Shown here: one piece after another, positions 32,260-42,859 of the stretch | Layout: each line of letters begins with the position of its first letter | Numbering within the stretch: the first letter of the stretch is position 1 | NCBI GenBank assembly: GCA_036898135.1 | Contig: CM072512.1 | Span: forward strand, 17,112,597-17,176,596 | Length of the DNA: 64,000 nt | Direction: 5' to 3' | DNA from: Oncomelania hupensis | Lineage: Eukaryota; Mollusca; Gastropoda; Littorinimorpha; Pomatiopsidae | Notes under the pieces: generated by a model | The model's input: the letters and a program-made list of their open reading frames with translations, nothing else | The model's database searches: none | What the model was told of the DNA's origin: nothing | Translations under genes and position numbers: made by a program

Positions 32260-35200
32260 AGGCTGAGCGTCAGTACCAGCTAGAGTTGGCGCGTATCCAG
32301 AACAATCAGCATGCGCCACAAGTCACCAACGACCATACGGCTCCAAAATTGCCAGCTTTCGTCGACGGGAAGGACCAGATTGACTGTTATCTGGCGAGAT
32401 TCGAAAGGTTCGCTGAAAGCTCTAACTGGCAACCTCAAGACTGGGCAATTCGACTGAGTGCACTTCTGACGGGGCAAGCTCTCGAAGTTTACACCAGACT
32501 GTCGAACGATGACGCCAAAAACTACGATGTCTTGAAAGAGGCCCTATTGCAGTGCTACAACTTTACAGAGAAGGGCTACCGTAAACGCTTCCGTGAATGC
32601 CGGCCTAAGTCAGACGAGACGCCAAAGCAGTTTGTGGAGCGCCTGTCGTCATATCTACACAAGTGGGTGGAGTTATCAGGCGAAAGGAAGTCTTACGACA
32701 GTCTCCATGACCTGATCGTGAAGGAACAATTTCTCAATGCCTGTCACAAGGACCTAGCGACCCACTTAGAAGAACAAAAGCTGCCGACGCTTAAAGATGT
32801 GACTGAGGCTGCTGAAAGATATCTCATCGCTCATGGGAAGACCCTGGGGCCACCCAGCGCAACGAAACATTTTCAGAAGACTGGAAACCATGGGAACCAG
32901 ATCCAGGGAAGTCAGACGAGCCAGAGACAGACGGACTCCACGCCTCCTCCCAGGGAAGGGCATTCAAGAGGCTGTTTCACCTGCAACGCTACAGACCACA
33001 GGGCGGCTAATTGTCCTCAAAACAAAAGTAGCGGACAGCGGAGCAGTACGGACAACGCAGCGGCGGGCAACCGGCAGAGGCGGTTCTCCAATCAACGGCA
33101 AACCAGTAGATCTGACCATCAGGTGTGCGGCGGGAGCGTCATTCTTCCGAGTGAGACCGAGCGCACAGCTACCCCTGCGGACGTGCAAGAGTGCATGACC
33201 GATGGCCAACTTCTCCTTGCCAACGGAAAATCCATCCCCGTCGTCGCCAGCGCAGCTGTGACCGTCCAGAACATGCCTGTTTCAAAGGGACGCGTCGGAA
33301 ATCATGAAGTGACTGTCTTAAGAGACTCTGGCTGTAGTGGGGTCATCGTCAGAGAAGACCTAATCGCTAAAGAACAGTTCACTGGCGATTCTAAATGGAC
33401 ACTCATGGCCGACAGCAAATGTGTGAAAGCGCCAGTTGCAAAAATTCATGTCAACACCCCTTTCTACATAGGCGAAGTCGAAGCGGTTTGCCTGAAGAAG
33501 CCGCTGTATGATTTGATGATCGGGAATATCGACGGCGCGAGACGACCCGACGACCCCGATCCAGAGTGGAGTCCTGCCTCAACCCAGCGCGTCGAAGTTG
33601 TGGAGGAGGATCCATTGCCATTTCCCGATGGAGACCTTACAGAGCTGCTACGGGATAATGTGGCTACTCCGGCTCAGCCCTGCCGACCAGAGATCGTCGG
33701 TGCTGTTACTACCAGGGCCCAGGCCAAGAGAGACAAGACGTCTACGCCACTGAAGGTCGCCGACAACTCTACAGCTGCCATCGTGGACAGAGATAAGCTG
33801 ATCCAGCTCCAGGAAGCTGACAGTACTTTAAACAAGTACAGGAACCGCCAAGACCACGTGACAAAGGGCAGTGGCACGGTCTATTTTGAGGTGAAGGCCA
33901 AGATCCTGTATCGAATCTTCCAGCACCCGAGGGTCAACGGAGGGAAACCACTACGTCAAGTATTGGTACCATTACCCCTAAGGCGCCAGGTGATGGAAGT
34001 AGCGCATGACTCAATCATGGGAGGTCACCTGGGCATCAAGAAGACGTCGGACAGAATCCAGGCGGTGTTCTACTGGCCAGGACTTCATGCGGACGTCAGC
34101 CGTTTCTGCCGATCATGTGACATTTGCCAGAAGACCATACCTCGAGGAAGGGTCCCGAAAGTGCCTATGCAGAGGATGCCTCTGATCGACCGACCTTTCA
34201 AGAGGGTGGCCTTAGACCTAATCGGCGAAATAAGACCTCCGAGTGAAGAAGGTCATCGGTGGGTACTGACTTTAGTGGACTACGCGACTCGGTACCCAGA
34301 AGCAGTGCCTCTGAAGAAGATTGACACTGAAACGGTAGCAGAGGCACTGGTGGACATGTTCAGTAGACTGGGAGTGCCTGAAGAAATTCTGACAGACCTC
34401 GGGACGCAGTTCGTCTCTGACTGCATGAAGGAGGTCAACAGACTGCTGAGCATCCGGCATTTGACTACGACACCCTACCATCCGATGTGCAACGGGCTTG
34501 TCGAGAAGTTCAATGCTACGCTGAAGTCCACCCTGAAGAAACTGTGCAGCGAGCAGCCCAGACAATGGCATCGCTATATCAACGCCTTACTTTTCGCCTA
34601 CAGAGAAGTACCGCAGGAGTCCACCGGCTTTTCTCCGTTCGAGCTGCTGTACGGAAGAACCATCCGAGGGCCGATGCACATCCTAAAAGAACTGTGGACG
34701 AAAGAAGTAGACACCCCAGAGGTGAAGAACAGCTACCAGTACGTGTTTGAGCTACGGGAGAAGCTGGAGCAGACTCTCGAGATAGCCAGAGAAAACCTGA
34801 AGAAGTCCCAAGACTGTGGAAAGCACTACTATGATCGTAGGACTGTGAACAGGAAGTTTAAACCTGGCAACAAAGTGCTGGTGCTGCTACCTACCGATCA
34901 TAATAAGTTGCTGATGCAGTGGAAAGGCCCGTACGAAGTGGAGACCGTGGTGGGGATCAACGACTACAAGGTGAAGGTCGGCCAGCATTCCAAGATATAC
35001 CACGCCAACCTCCTTAAGCTGTACGTGGAAAGGCCATCAGAGACTGTGCATGTGGCAACAGCAGCTGAGATCGACAACAGCTTTGACAGCGAGGAACTGT
35101 TGGAACTTGGAGACTTCCACAGCAAAGAAGGCATCAACGATGTTAAGCTAGGACCAAGCTTGACGGAAGGTCAAAAGATGGAGCTCAAGGACCTTATGGG

Positions 35201-36536
35201 CGAGTTTCCCCACAACTTCAGCGATGTCCCTGGCTCTACAACTTTGGTCGAACACGAAGTCCACCTCACTTCAAATATACCCGTTCGATCCAAGCCCTTC
35301 CCGATCCCTTTCAAGGCCCGTGAATCCTTGAAGAAAGACATCGATGAGATGCTGAAGATGGGCATCATTAGGGAGTCCAGTTCCCCTTACGCATCCCCTG
35401 TCGTGGTCGTGAAGAAGAAGGACGGGAGCAACCGAGTATGCATCGACTACAGGAAGGTTAATAAGATCACCGTCTTCGACCCTGAGCCGATGCCTACCGC
35501 AGCAGACCTCTTCCGCCAACTATCGGGGAGTAAAATATTCTCAAAGATTGACCTCAGCAAGGGTTATTGGCAAGTCCCCGTGCGTCAACAGGACATACCA
35601 AAGACTGCTTTCATAACTCCTGATGGGACGTACGAGTGCCTAAGGATGCCCTTTGGCATGGTCAACAGCGGAGCTACCCTGAAGAGAGGGATGAAGAAGA
35701 TGCTCAAAGGGATGGACAATGTCGTGTGTTACTGGGACGACCTGCTAGTCCACACTCGCACCTGGGAAGAGCATCTGCAGACCTTGAGGGAGCTGTTTCA
35801 CCGTCTCACAGAAGCCAACCTGACCGTGAGACCCAGTAAGTGCATTCTGGGGACTGACAACGTAGACTTTATCGGCCATTCGCTGAAAGAAGGACAAAAG
35901 GGGCTTTTACTAGAAAACGTCACCAAGATTCTGAACGCTCCACGTCCCCAAACCAAGAAGCAGGTGCGATCTTTCCTGGGGTTGGCTGGATATTACAGGG
36001 AGTTTGTACCAAACTACTCCGCCATCACAGCACCCTTGTCGGACCTGGTGCGGAAAGGCTGTCCAAACCAAGTGCAGTGGGGACCGTCTCAGGAGAAGGC
36101 ATACCAGACTGTGCGCGACCTCCTTTCGAAGGATCCAGTGCTACGACTGCCCGATACTTCCAAGGAATTCGTCTTAAGGACAGACGCAGCGGACGAAGGC
36201 ATCGGCGCCATACTGATGCAAGAACACGAAGGGAAACTATTTCCGGTCAGTTACGCCAGCAAGAAGCTGTCCAGGGCTGAGAAAAATTACTCGACCATGG
36301 AGAAAGAGTGCCTTGCCATCATATGGGGAATCCGGAAGTTCGAACTGTACCTTCAAGGAGTGAAGTTCGTGCTGCAGACTGATCATAAGCCGTTAACTTA
36401 CTTAAACTCGGCCAAGTTTGTGAACAGTCGGATCATGAGATGGGCTATGTACTTGCAGAACTTTAACATGCGAGTAGAATCTATTAAAGGATCAGACAAT
36501 GTTGGTGCGGACTTCCTCAGCAGAGTGTGTGAGTAA
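32241..36536 (+). CDS. Gag-Pol polyprotein, order Gag-PR-INT-RT-RNase H
   Basis: 1431 residues, intact. Gag capsid region about 30-200; CCHC zinc knuckle 245-258 (CFTCNATDHRAANC). Aspartic protease around D362 (DSGCSGVIV). Integrase zinc finger H589, H596, C626, C629; integrase core D659, D719 and E755 with exactly 35 residues between the last two (TDLGTQF, NGLVEKFN); a C-terminal GPY-like module (WKGPYEV, about 890-930). RT from about 1015 (PFPIPFKARESL, IDYRKVN, IDLSKGYWQV) with catalytic YWDD at 1164-1167. RNase H from about D1315 (TDAADEGIGA, STMEKECLAI, QTDHKPL), ending FLSRVCE. Integrase lies upstream of RT, unlike ordinary Gypsy elements. All catalytic residues I checked are present and there is no env-like ORF, so the Pol part could be functional. 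Confidence 0.95.
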   Translation: MDERQLEAERQYQLELARIQNNQHAPQVTNDHTAPKLPAFVDGKDQIDCYLARFERFAESSNWQPQDWAIRLSALLTGQALEVYTRLSNDDAKNYDVLKEALLQCYNFTEKGYRKRFRECRPKSDETPKQFVERLSSYLHKWVELSGERKSYDSLHDLIVKEQFLNACHKDLATHLEEQKLPTLKDVTEAAERYLIAHGKTLGPPSATKHFQKTGNHGNQIQGSQTSQRQTDSTPPPREGHSRGCFTCNATDHRAANCPQNKSSGQRSSTDNAAAGNRQRRFSNQRQTSRSDHQVCGGSVILPSETERTATPADVQECMTDGQLLLANGKSIPVVASAAVTVQNMPVSKGRVGNHEVTVLRDSGCSGVIVREDLIAKEQFTGDSKWTLMADSKCVKAPVAKIHVNTPFYIGEVEAVCLKKPLYDLMIGNIDGARRPDDPDPEWSPASTQRVEVVEEDPLPFPDGDLTELLRDNVATPAQPCRPEIVGAVTTRAQAKRDKTSTPLKVADNSTAAIVDRDKLIQLQEADSTLNKYRNRQDHVTKGSGTVYFEVKAKILYRIFQHPRVNGGKPLRQVLVPLPLRRQVMEVAHDSIMGGHLGIKKTSDRIQAVFYWPGLHADVSRFCRSCDICQKTIPRGRVPKVPMQRMPLIDRPFKRVALDLIGEIRPPSEEGHRWVLTLVDYATRYPEAVPLKKIDTETVAEALVDMFSRLGVPEEILTDLGTQFVSDCMKEVNRLLSIRHLTTTPYHPMCNGLVEKFNATLKSTLKKLCSEQPRQWHRYINALLFAYREVPQESTGFSPFELLYGRTIRGPMHILKELWTKEVDTPEVKNSYQYVFELREKLEQTLEIARENLKKSQDCGKHYYDRRTVNRKFKPGNKVLVLLPTDHNKLLMQWKGPYEVETVVGINDYKVKVGQHSKIYHANLLKLYVERPSETVHVATAAEIDNSFDSEELLELGDFHSKEGINDVKLGPSLTEGQKMELKDLMGEFPHNFSDVPGSTTLVEHEVHLTSNIPVRSKPFPIPFKARESLKKDIDEMLKMGIIRESSSPYASPVVVVKKKDGSNRVCIDYRKVNKITVFDPEPMPTAADLFRQLSGSKIFSKIDLSKGYWQVPVRQQDIPKTAFITPDGTYECLRMPFGMVNSGATLKRGMKKMLKGMDNVVCYWDDLLVHTRTWEEHLQTLRELFHRLTEANLTVRPSKCILGTDNVDFIGHSLKEGQKGLLLENVTKILNAPRPQTKKQVRSFLGLAGYYREFVPNYSAITAPLSDLVRKGCPNQVQWGPSQEKAYQTVRDLLSKDPVLRLPDTSKEFVLRTDAADEGIGAILMQEHEGKLFPVSYASKKLSRAEKNYSTMEKECLAIIWGIRKFELYLQGVKFVLQTDHKPLTYLNSAKFVNSRIMRWAMYLQNFNMRVESIKGSDNVGADFLSRVCE

Positions 36537-36731
36537 AGAACATTGACTGTGTGAATGAACTGTGAACATTGACAATATCCAGACAGATTTGAAGATGAAA
36601 ACCATTGACTCTGTGTGAATGAACTGAGAACGTTGATAATGTTCAGACAGTCTGAAATAAGTTTTAATTCTGAACTTTGTTTGTGCATTACGTTTCAACG
36701 TTGTTGAAAGATATTGGGTAAATTTCTTCTT

Positions 36732-36744
36732 GAGTGGGGGGTTA
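36732..36744 (+). promoter_or_regulatory. polypurine tract
   Basis: GAGTGGGGGGTTA directly precedes the 3' LTR, the expected position for the plus-strand primer. Confidence 0.7.
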
Positions 36745-37365
36745 TGTTACGTTGAAACGCGAATGGTAGTACGTCAGAAACGCGCACGATAGATCTAATC
36801 GTTTCGTTTTGCAAAGTATTCAATAATGGAGTTTATTTACCTTTGATTTGAGTTTGCATTGTTGTTAGGAGAGGCTTTGTATAACGTGGATAATTTTCGT
36901 TGGTCGATATTGTCGGAGAATACTCTGGATCTCCTTGTTTACTATCGATCGAAGTTTCGGGACGATTGTCGAAGAAAGAGAAGGTTCGGGGTATGTGTGG
37001 AGAGATGTATGACGTAAGTCAGTGATGACGATCTTTAATTCTGATTGGTTAGTTGTAATGCGTCATTTCTAGAACAAACTGTCGTCATCTCGAAGGATAG
37101 AAAAAAATTATATATTCGATGCTTTGTGTGTTGTAAAAAGGAGAGTTGCTGTGAAAGTTGTTGAGTTGAGTTGAGAATTGTATGCAGTTGTTGGTGTGTG
37201 CTGAATAAAAAGTGGAAAACTTCATACGTCGACTTTGTGACTTGTATGCTGTTTGGACGGGTTGCGTGGATAAACGAATCTGAGTTACACCTTATCAGGA
37301 ATTCAGCATTGGGGCTGAATCCACTACTGATAAAGAAAAACACCAACGTCGAACCGAGTGTAACA
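36745..37365 (+). repeat. 3' LTR of the Gmr1-like element
   Basis: 621 bp, matching the 5' LTR apart from one extra GTT in the GTTGAGTTGAG repeat. Its end GAGTGTAACA is followed by ATATG. Confidence 0.95.
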
Positions 37366-37370
37366 ATATG

Positions 37371-38078
37371 TTTCTGGGAAATAATATCATTACAACAACA
37401 TAAAACATGTTTAACGTATTTGGTTCTAAATGCATTACATTTCCATCGATACATTAGGGACATTATTCTCCTTACATGAAAGGGGTTAATATTTTTTATT
37501 TGACAGAAATCTAGAACTTTCTTAATATCAAATTGCATGAATGATTTTGTGTTATTAGTCAAAGTGTTACTATTATATTTTTTATGTTCTAGTGCCATTA
37601 AAGTTGATATATATTCATTAATTGAAAGAGGAATTTCAAGATGGACATATTGCATTGATTGTTGAGCTCCTGATTTGGCAGCAGCATCAACTCTTTCATT
37701 ATGATATATGCCGGTATGTGACGGTATCCAAGTGAAGGTGATATTGCATCCTCTAATAATCATAAAATGAATCAAATGAATAATTTCTGCAAGTAGGTCT
37801 GATCTGACTTTCAGTTTTAAAGAACTTAAGGCATTAAGCACTGATTGAGAATCCACACAAAACAAAACTTGACGTATTGTATGTGGAAAATCATATAGAA
37901 AATAAAGTGCCATCAGAATAGCAATAAGTTCGGCTGTAAAGATAGATTTATTTTTCCCAATATAAAATGATTTTTGAATCTTTAAATCAGGTATAATGAA
38001 TGCTGAACCGCCTGCCATATTATCTAAAATAGAACCGTCAGTATACACTTTCAAATGCATTGGATATTTTTTCCTCAA
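37371..38078 (-). pseudogene. LINE-I RNase H domain
   Basis: The minus strand encodes an RNase HI domain with all four acidic positions: LKVYTDGSILDNM, FTAELIAILMAL, FCVDSQSVLNAL and WIPSHTGIYHNERVDAAAK. A Cys/His-rich tail follows (WKCNAFRTKYVKHVLCCC). A one-base frameshift around 38050-38078 separates it from the RT frame. The reading frame is cut at 37370 by the LTR element. Confidence 0.88.
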
Positions 38079-40245
38079 GGTGCTCTCGGACAGAAGATAC
38101 TAAAACATTAATTTCAGTTGACTTTTTATGTTCTGTATATTCTATGTCAAATTCTGCTCTCTTCAGTTCCCAAGGCGGTGTAGGCAATATTTTTATTTTT
38201 TCGATTAAAGGTTGGTTTAAATGCAACTTAGTATCTTCAATTTCTTTACTAATGAAGGTGCCTATAGTAGTATTGGATGCTATTTGTCTAGCCCTCTTTG
38301 GAAAGTCTATGTCAGATCGAATTTTTATTTCATTACTTACATTATTTTCATTTATTGATGACCTTAACACATATTTAGCGCATGCCATTTTTCTGTATGC
38401 ATCTAGTGAGAGTATACCTATCGTTTTGTATGTTTTTTCGCATGATGCATGAACAGGTAAACCTAGTGCAATTTTAAAAGATTTGCAGTCGATGCTCTGT
38501 AGCTTTCTTAATAAATATTTTGGAGCATTAAAAAACACTTCTTGTGCATATGTCAACTTTGACCGAACAAGAGCTGTTGAGAGATGTACCAAAGTTGATA
38601 CATCTTGACTCCAGTATTGCCTATTAATGATTTTTAAAAAATTTAAACTCTTCCTTGCTTTTGTTAATGTATGCTCTATATGACAATTCCAAGATAATTT
38701 GTTAGTTAGATGTACTCCTAGAAATTTTAATTTTTCTTTATATTCTATAATGCTCTTATTTATATAAAATATAGGTAAAGTGGAAGGGCTAGAACTGTTG
38801 TTAAACAACATCATGTGTGATTTTTCACTTGACAACGTTAAACTATTGATATTCATATATTGTACGATATTATTTAAATCTTGCTGATATATCTTCCGAA
38901 TGTAATTAATATACCTTTTCGGGGTTTCCTTTTTTAATGTTACTTTCATCCACATGCATATGTCATCGGCATATTGTACCAACACGACATTTTTAGTTAA
39001 TTTATCAGGCAAATCATGTAATAATATATTGAATAATAAAGGAGCTAACACTGAACCTTGAGGAATACCCATTTCTAGTGTTCTTTTAGAGGAATAAATG
39101 TTTCCTATTTTAGTTTGTATAGTTCTTTTTTCTAGAAAATACTTAATAAAGTTATAAATGTGACCTGATAATCCAATACCTTTAAGCTTGTTCAGCAGTT
39201 TAGAATGCCAGACCTGATCATAAGCCTTGGCAATGTCAAAAAATGTAGCTAATAAGGACTTCCTTCTAGCGAACTGACTTTTTATTTGTGTTGATAATTT
39301 AACAAGGTGATCTACAGTTGATCTATTTTTTCTAAAACCTGCCTGGTTAATAGGGATTACATTATTTTTCTCACAATAATATTCCAATCTATTCAGAATT
39401 ATTTTTTCCATTAGTTTACACATATGTGAAGTAATAGCTATAGGTCTATAACTACTTATTTCAACTTTGGGTTTACCTTGCTTATGTATCGGAACTACAA
39501 TAGATTGTTTCCATATTTGAGGAATATTACTAGAGTCCCATATTATTTGTATTAAATTATGTACATGTTGTATCCAATTAACTGGAAGATGTTTTATCAT
39601 CACATTAGTTATTGCATCTAATCCTACAGCTGATTTTTTAGTAGGTATATTTTTTATTGCATCCTTAACTTCTTGAATTGTGATAGGTGCATTTATAACA
39701 AGAGAATTATCATTAGGTGGATCTTTAAAAGAATCTAACTTTTCTTCATGCTTTCTGAATTCTCTTTTATCTGGAGGCAAACCATTAAGTGTGCTTACGT
39801 TAGAAAACACGTCTACAAATGCTTCTGCTTTCTCTGTGGCTGATGGAAATTTATTATCTTTTATTACAACAGGACACTGAAAACCATTATTCATTATTTT
39901 AATTTGTTTCCATGCTTTTTGTGCATCTTTATGTTCTGAAATTTCGTTAATGCAAAAACTTTTCCAAAAATCAAGCTTAGCTTTTGCAATTATTTTGTTA
40001 CATTTTATTTTGGCCTGTTTCATTTGTTTATGATTGTCTTCAGTTTTACATTTTATGAAAGTTTTGAGTTTACGTTTTTTCTCCTTAACTGCTGTTTCAC
40101 ATTCTTCGTTCCACCAAATATTTCCTTTATGTTTATTTTCCTTTTTATTATTTAATTTGGGTATAGAAATGTCTGCAGTGGATAAAATTGGCCGAACAAA
40201 ATTCTTTATATGTTTTTTCAATGGTATCATGAGTGGATATTTCAA
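38038..40245 (-). pseudogene. LINE-I reverse transcriptase
   Basis: A 735-residue open frame containing a full RT: YRPIAITSHMCKLMEKIILN, QAGFRKNRSTVDHLVKL, FFDIAKAYDQVWH, GIPQGSVLAPLLFNILLHDL and the catalytic YADD (VQYADDICMW), then the thumb and connection regions. Catalytic residues are intact, but the frame has lost continuity upstream (endonuclease side) and downstream (RNase H), so the element is classed as broken. Confidence 0.88.
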
Positions 40246-40261
40246 ACTCTTTAGATTGCAA

Positions 40262-40408
40262 GATTTTTTTTTGATTGATTGATTTATTGTTGCTTTAGGT
40301 CCAGCGGACTCTTCCGAGCCAAATCAGGACCGGACAACCCCCGATCCGCATAAAAGATCTGCTGAAACAACCCCAGTGGGAAAATTGAATGCCCTCCACC
40401 GGCCTTTT
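40262..40408 (-). mobile_element. repeat-N fragment inside LINE-I
   Basis: About 147 bp starting with (GATT)n and TTTATTGTTGCTTTAGGTCC, identical in type to the 3' end of repeat-N at 7412 and 12000. It separates the endonuclease from the RT coding region and is a 5'-truncated retroposed copy. Confidence 0.88.
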
Positions 40409-41135
40409 TATAATTATACTTTGGAATTATATCTTGCTCGAATATTTCTGATTCAAGGACATCATTTATAGTAATTTTTATAGGAAGATGGTCGCTTCCA
40501 AGTGTGTCACTTAATGTTATCCAACTACAGTCAGCTGCTAAATCTGGAGAAATTAAAGTTAAATCGATGGCTGTTGCCCTGTGACTTGCTATATCTGGGA
40601 TCCTTGTGATAGAACCGTCATTTAACAAGCATAAATTAGAATCTACGATATTATCTACAAGTCTGTTACTAGTTGTTTGACAACAGTCTTTTTCCCATAA
40701 AGGAGAGTGGGAATTGAAATCACCACCGACAATCCACTTTTCGTTAGTAAACGTTTTCAACCAGTCACTGTTCAATTCATCTGGACCTTTTGGTAAGTAA
40801 ACTGAGGCACAGTTCAGTATTACAGAATCACACAACTTAATGATGACTGCACAAGAGTGAATGTTTTCACAGTTTGTTGGTATTGGTGAAGGTCTTATGC
40901 AATAGTGTAAACCAGTATGAATATATATTGCAGTATTAATTTTTTCTTCAAGATGAATTTGATCAACAACTGGAGGATAATAATAATTATGCAGCTTCGG
41001 AAGATTTTTCCTTTTCACATTTAAAGATTGTAGCAAAAGAATGTGATAATCATTAGACTGTAGTTCATTTTCTAAGTATGCTATGTTAGTGGTTATTGAT
41101 CGACAATTCCATGCATGAATTTTACTTTTTCTTTT
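40409..41135 (-). pseudogene. LINE-I AP endonuclease domain
   Basis: The minus strand starts near 41135 (KIHAWNCRSITTNIAYLENE), with no in-frame ATG visible. It contains the APE hallmarks: LLLQSL for the metal-binding Glu region (Glu replaced or misaligned), VGGDFNSHSPLWEKD, IDLTLISPDLA and LGSDHLPI. Coding ends at the repeat-N insertion. Confidence 0.82.
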
Positions 41136-41410
41136 TTAACCATATGTATAAATACCTATAAAATATAATATAACTACAAAATCTACAACACACTCAAACT
41201 CTAAAACACTAAACAGTAAACTACAATAAGTTTAAACATCAAAGTTAATTGAACGAAGACGAAAATGTTTTGATGACTGTTAATCAAACAGAGTATTAAG
41301 TTGACATCTGTTAGTAGCAATGTCACCAATAAGAAATTCAGTATAACGCGTCAATGACGTAAGATCAGTTTTATCAAGAAATCGGTCAAAATGGAATCTG
41401 ATGAACTCGA

Positions 41411-42342
41411 TCAGAAGAAACGATCCTGTAGGATATTATAAGGGTTATAACTATACCACCTTGCCCACGAGTTTTCAAAGAGAGGATCTGATGTGCGTGT
41501 ACGAGGTAGGAAGTTTCGACTAGCGTGATGCTTTTGCGATGTTTGCTTTTTCCATAACATCTGATTCAGGTGGCGACCTATATTTCTCGCAATTACAGAT
41601 GCGCCCAAGGGAGTGGGATGAATGCCATCTCTCAGGAACTTAGACGTTGGTTGTAGCCTACATTTTCATGCGACAAAAAGCTGATGTTTGAGTTGTGATG
41701 CAGAGCAGCCACGTTGAAAGCATTGAACATCTCACGTTTAGCGTTTAGGTTACTGTCTCGGACGGGCGCCACTTTGCTGATAACAAGCTTACATTTAGGA
41801 TGAATGGCTTGGATGAATTGAACATTTTTGACAAAAGACGTAGCCTCCATCAATGTTGATTTGAGCTCAACAGACTTATGCGCCTTATGGGCTGTAGCAT
41901 GCAGACCATACGAGCGACCCAAACGTTTCGGATTGACACCTTTCAGGACTGAATCCTGAAGTATTACAACTTTAGGAACATTATTGTCTTCACGTTTTCT
42001 AAAAGAGATCTGCGGACCCGAAAATGGCCTGAAAGACCTGATGACGTCATTCATATTCTTTGAAACTTTGACGTCACCGTTGTTTCTCTGCTCTAAAATT
42101 GTTTCGCTCTTCATGGATTTCTTCTTAATATTTTCATCAATAGTTTTACTCGGAACAGCCTTTGATGCCGGAGCCGGGGTGCATCGGACAACATCAGCGA
42201 ATGAAAGTACTTCAAAAAGGTCAGACTGCTGTGTCTGCACTTCAACGCTCTCGGTCTTCACATCGATTTTGTTTTCGAGCAAGTCGATCGTGTGTTTCTG
42301 ATTGAGAACGGTCTTTTCTAGATTATCGATCCGACCACACAA
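41411..42342 (-). pseudogene. LINE-I ORF1, SGNH/GDSL-hydrolase type
   Basis: A 5'-truncated ORF1. The N-terminus is coiled-coil-like (IDNLEKTVLNQKHTIDLLEN). A domain resembling SGNH hydrolases follows: VVILQDSVLKGVNPKRLG (QDS in place of GDS), then LVISKVAPVRDSNLNAKREM. After a one-base frameshift near 41625 it continues with DGIHPTPLGASVIARNI, which carries the Asp-x-x-His catalytic pair. Esterase-like ORF1 proteins are known from some CR1/L2-type LINEs. The frameshift breaks this one. Confidence 0.72.
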
Positions 42343-42352
42343 ATCACTTATT

Positions 42353-42820
42353 GTTATAATTGTGTCTTGCCCGAAAGTTCTCTCTTTCTCTGGAGTGTAG
42401 AGAGAGGCTATATATGTACTGCACTGTTTGAGTTGAGAAAGTTAAAAAGTTGAGAGTGGAAAAAGCGATTGTATGCAGTTGTTGATGTTCGCTGAATAAA
42501 GTTGGAAAACTACATACGACGACTTCTGCCTTGTTGCTGAGTGAGCAGGCTGCGTGGATAAACAGATTTTTTTTTAGATTTTTTTTTAGATTTTAATGCT
42601 TTATTGTCCCTTTTTATCGGGAAATTCTGGGCCGCCTCCCCTGTGGAAGGCGTAGTCGCAGCCTGTGGCGCGCCCAAACCCAACCTACCTAACATGTTAG
42701 TTGTGATTTTTTTTTTTTTTTGAAATTTAGAAATTCTTTAAATTTTTGAAATTTTGCACGTATCAAGTTTCAAGCATCGGGGCTGAATCAACTGATTAAG
42801 AAAAAAAAACGAGTGTAACA
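42353..42820 (+). mobile_element. solo LTR family B, right half
   Basis: Resumes at the duplicated GTTATAATTGT and continues with TGTCTTGCCCGA, a TATA region (GGCTATATATGT), AATAAA and TGCGTGGATAAACAG, ending GGGGCTGAATCAACTG ... GAGTGTAACA at 42820. A foreign segment of about 200 bp (roughly 42566-42765) interrupts it. Confidence 0.85.
42566..42765 (-). mobile_element. short unidentified insertion in the LTR
   Basis: Sequence absent from the other family-B LTRs: TTTTAATGCTTTATTGTCCC, GGCCGCCTCCCCTGTGGAAG and two flanking T-rich runs. The T-runs suggest an A-tailed retroposed fragment in minus orientation. It matches nothing else in the window. Confidence 0.5.
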
Positions 42821-42859
42821 AAGTGTCACAATGTTGAATGGAAACTGATGATAAAGGAC

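Larger units (their letters stand above)
30952..37365 (+). mobile_element. full-length Gmr1-like LTR retrotransposon
   Basis: A 6.4-kb element with LTRs 30952-31569 (618 bp) and 36745-37365 (621 bp). I see one 3-bp indel (an extra GTT) and otherwise essentially identical sequence. The 5-bp duplication ATATG flanks it (30947-30951 and 37366-37370). Internally it carries Gag, aspartic protease, integrase, RT and RNase H in that order. Protein motifs are Ty3/Gypsy type, but integrase precedes RT. That order is established for the Gmr1 group first described from deuterostomes. The matched LTRs and TSDs indicate a young insertion. Confidence 0.95.
30564..42352 (-). mobile_element. LINE with SGNH ORF1, endonuclease, RT and RNase H (LINE-I), nested
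   Basis: A minus-strand non-LTR retrotransposon bounded by the 11-bp duplication GTTATAATTGT (30553-30563 and 42353-42363). The order from 42352 down is ORF1 (5'-truncated), AP endonuclease, RT, RNase H, C-terminal tail and 3' UTR with an (AAT)n tract. It is interrupted by repeat-N (40262-40408) and by the LTR retrotransposon 30952-37365. Excluding those, the LINE is about 5.2 kb. The APE-RT-RNase H architecture indicates the I/Jockey-related group with RNase H. Several single-base frameshifts make it inactive. Confidence 0.9.
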
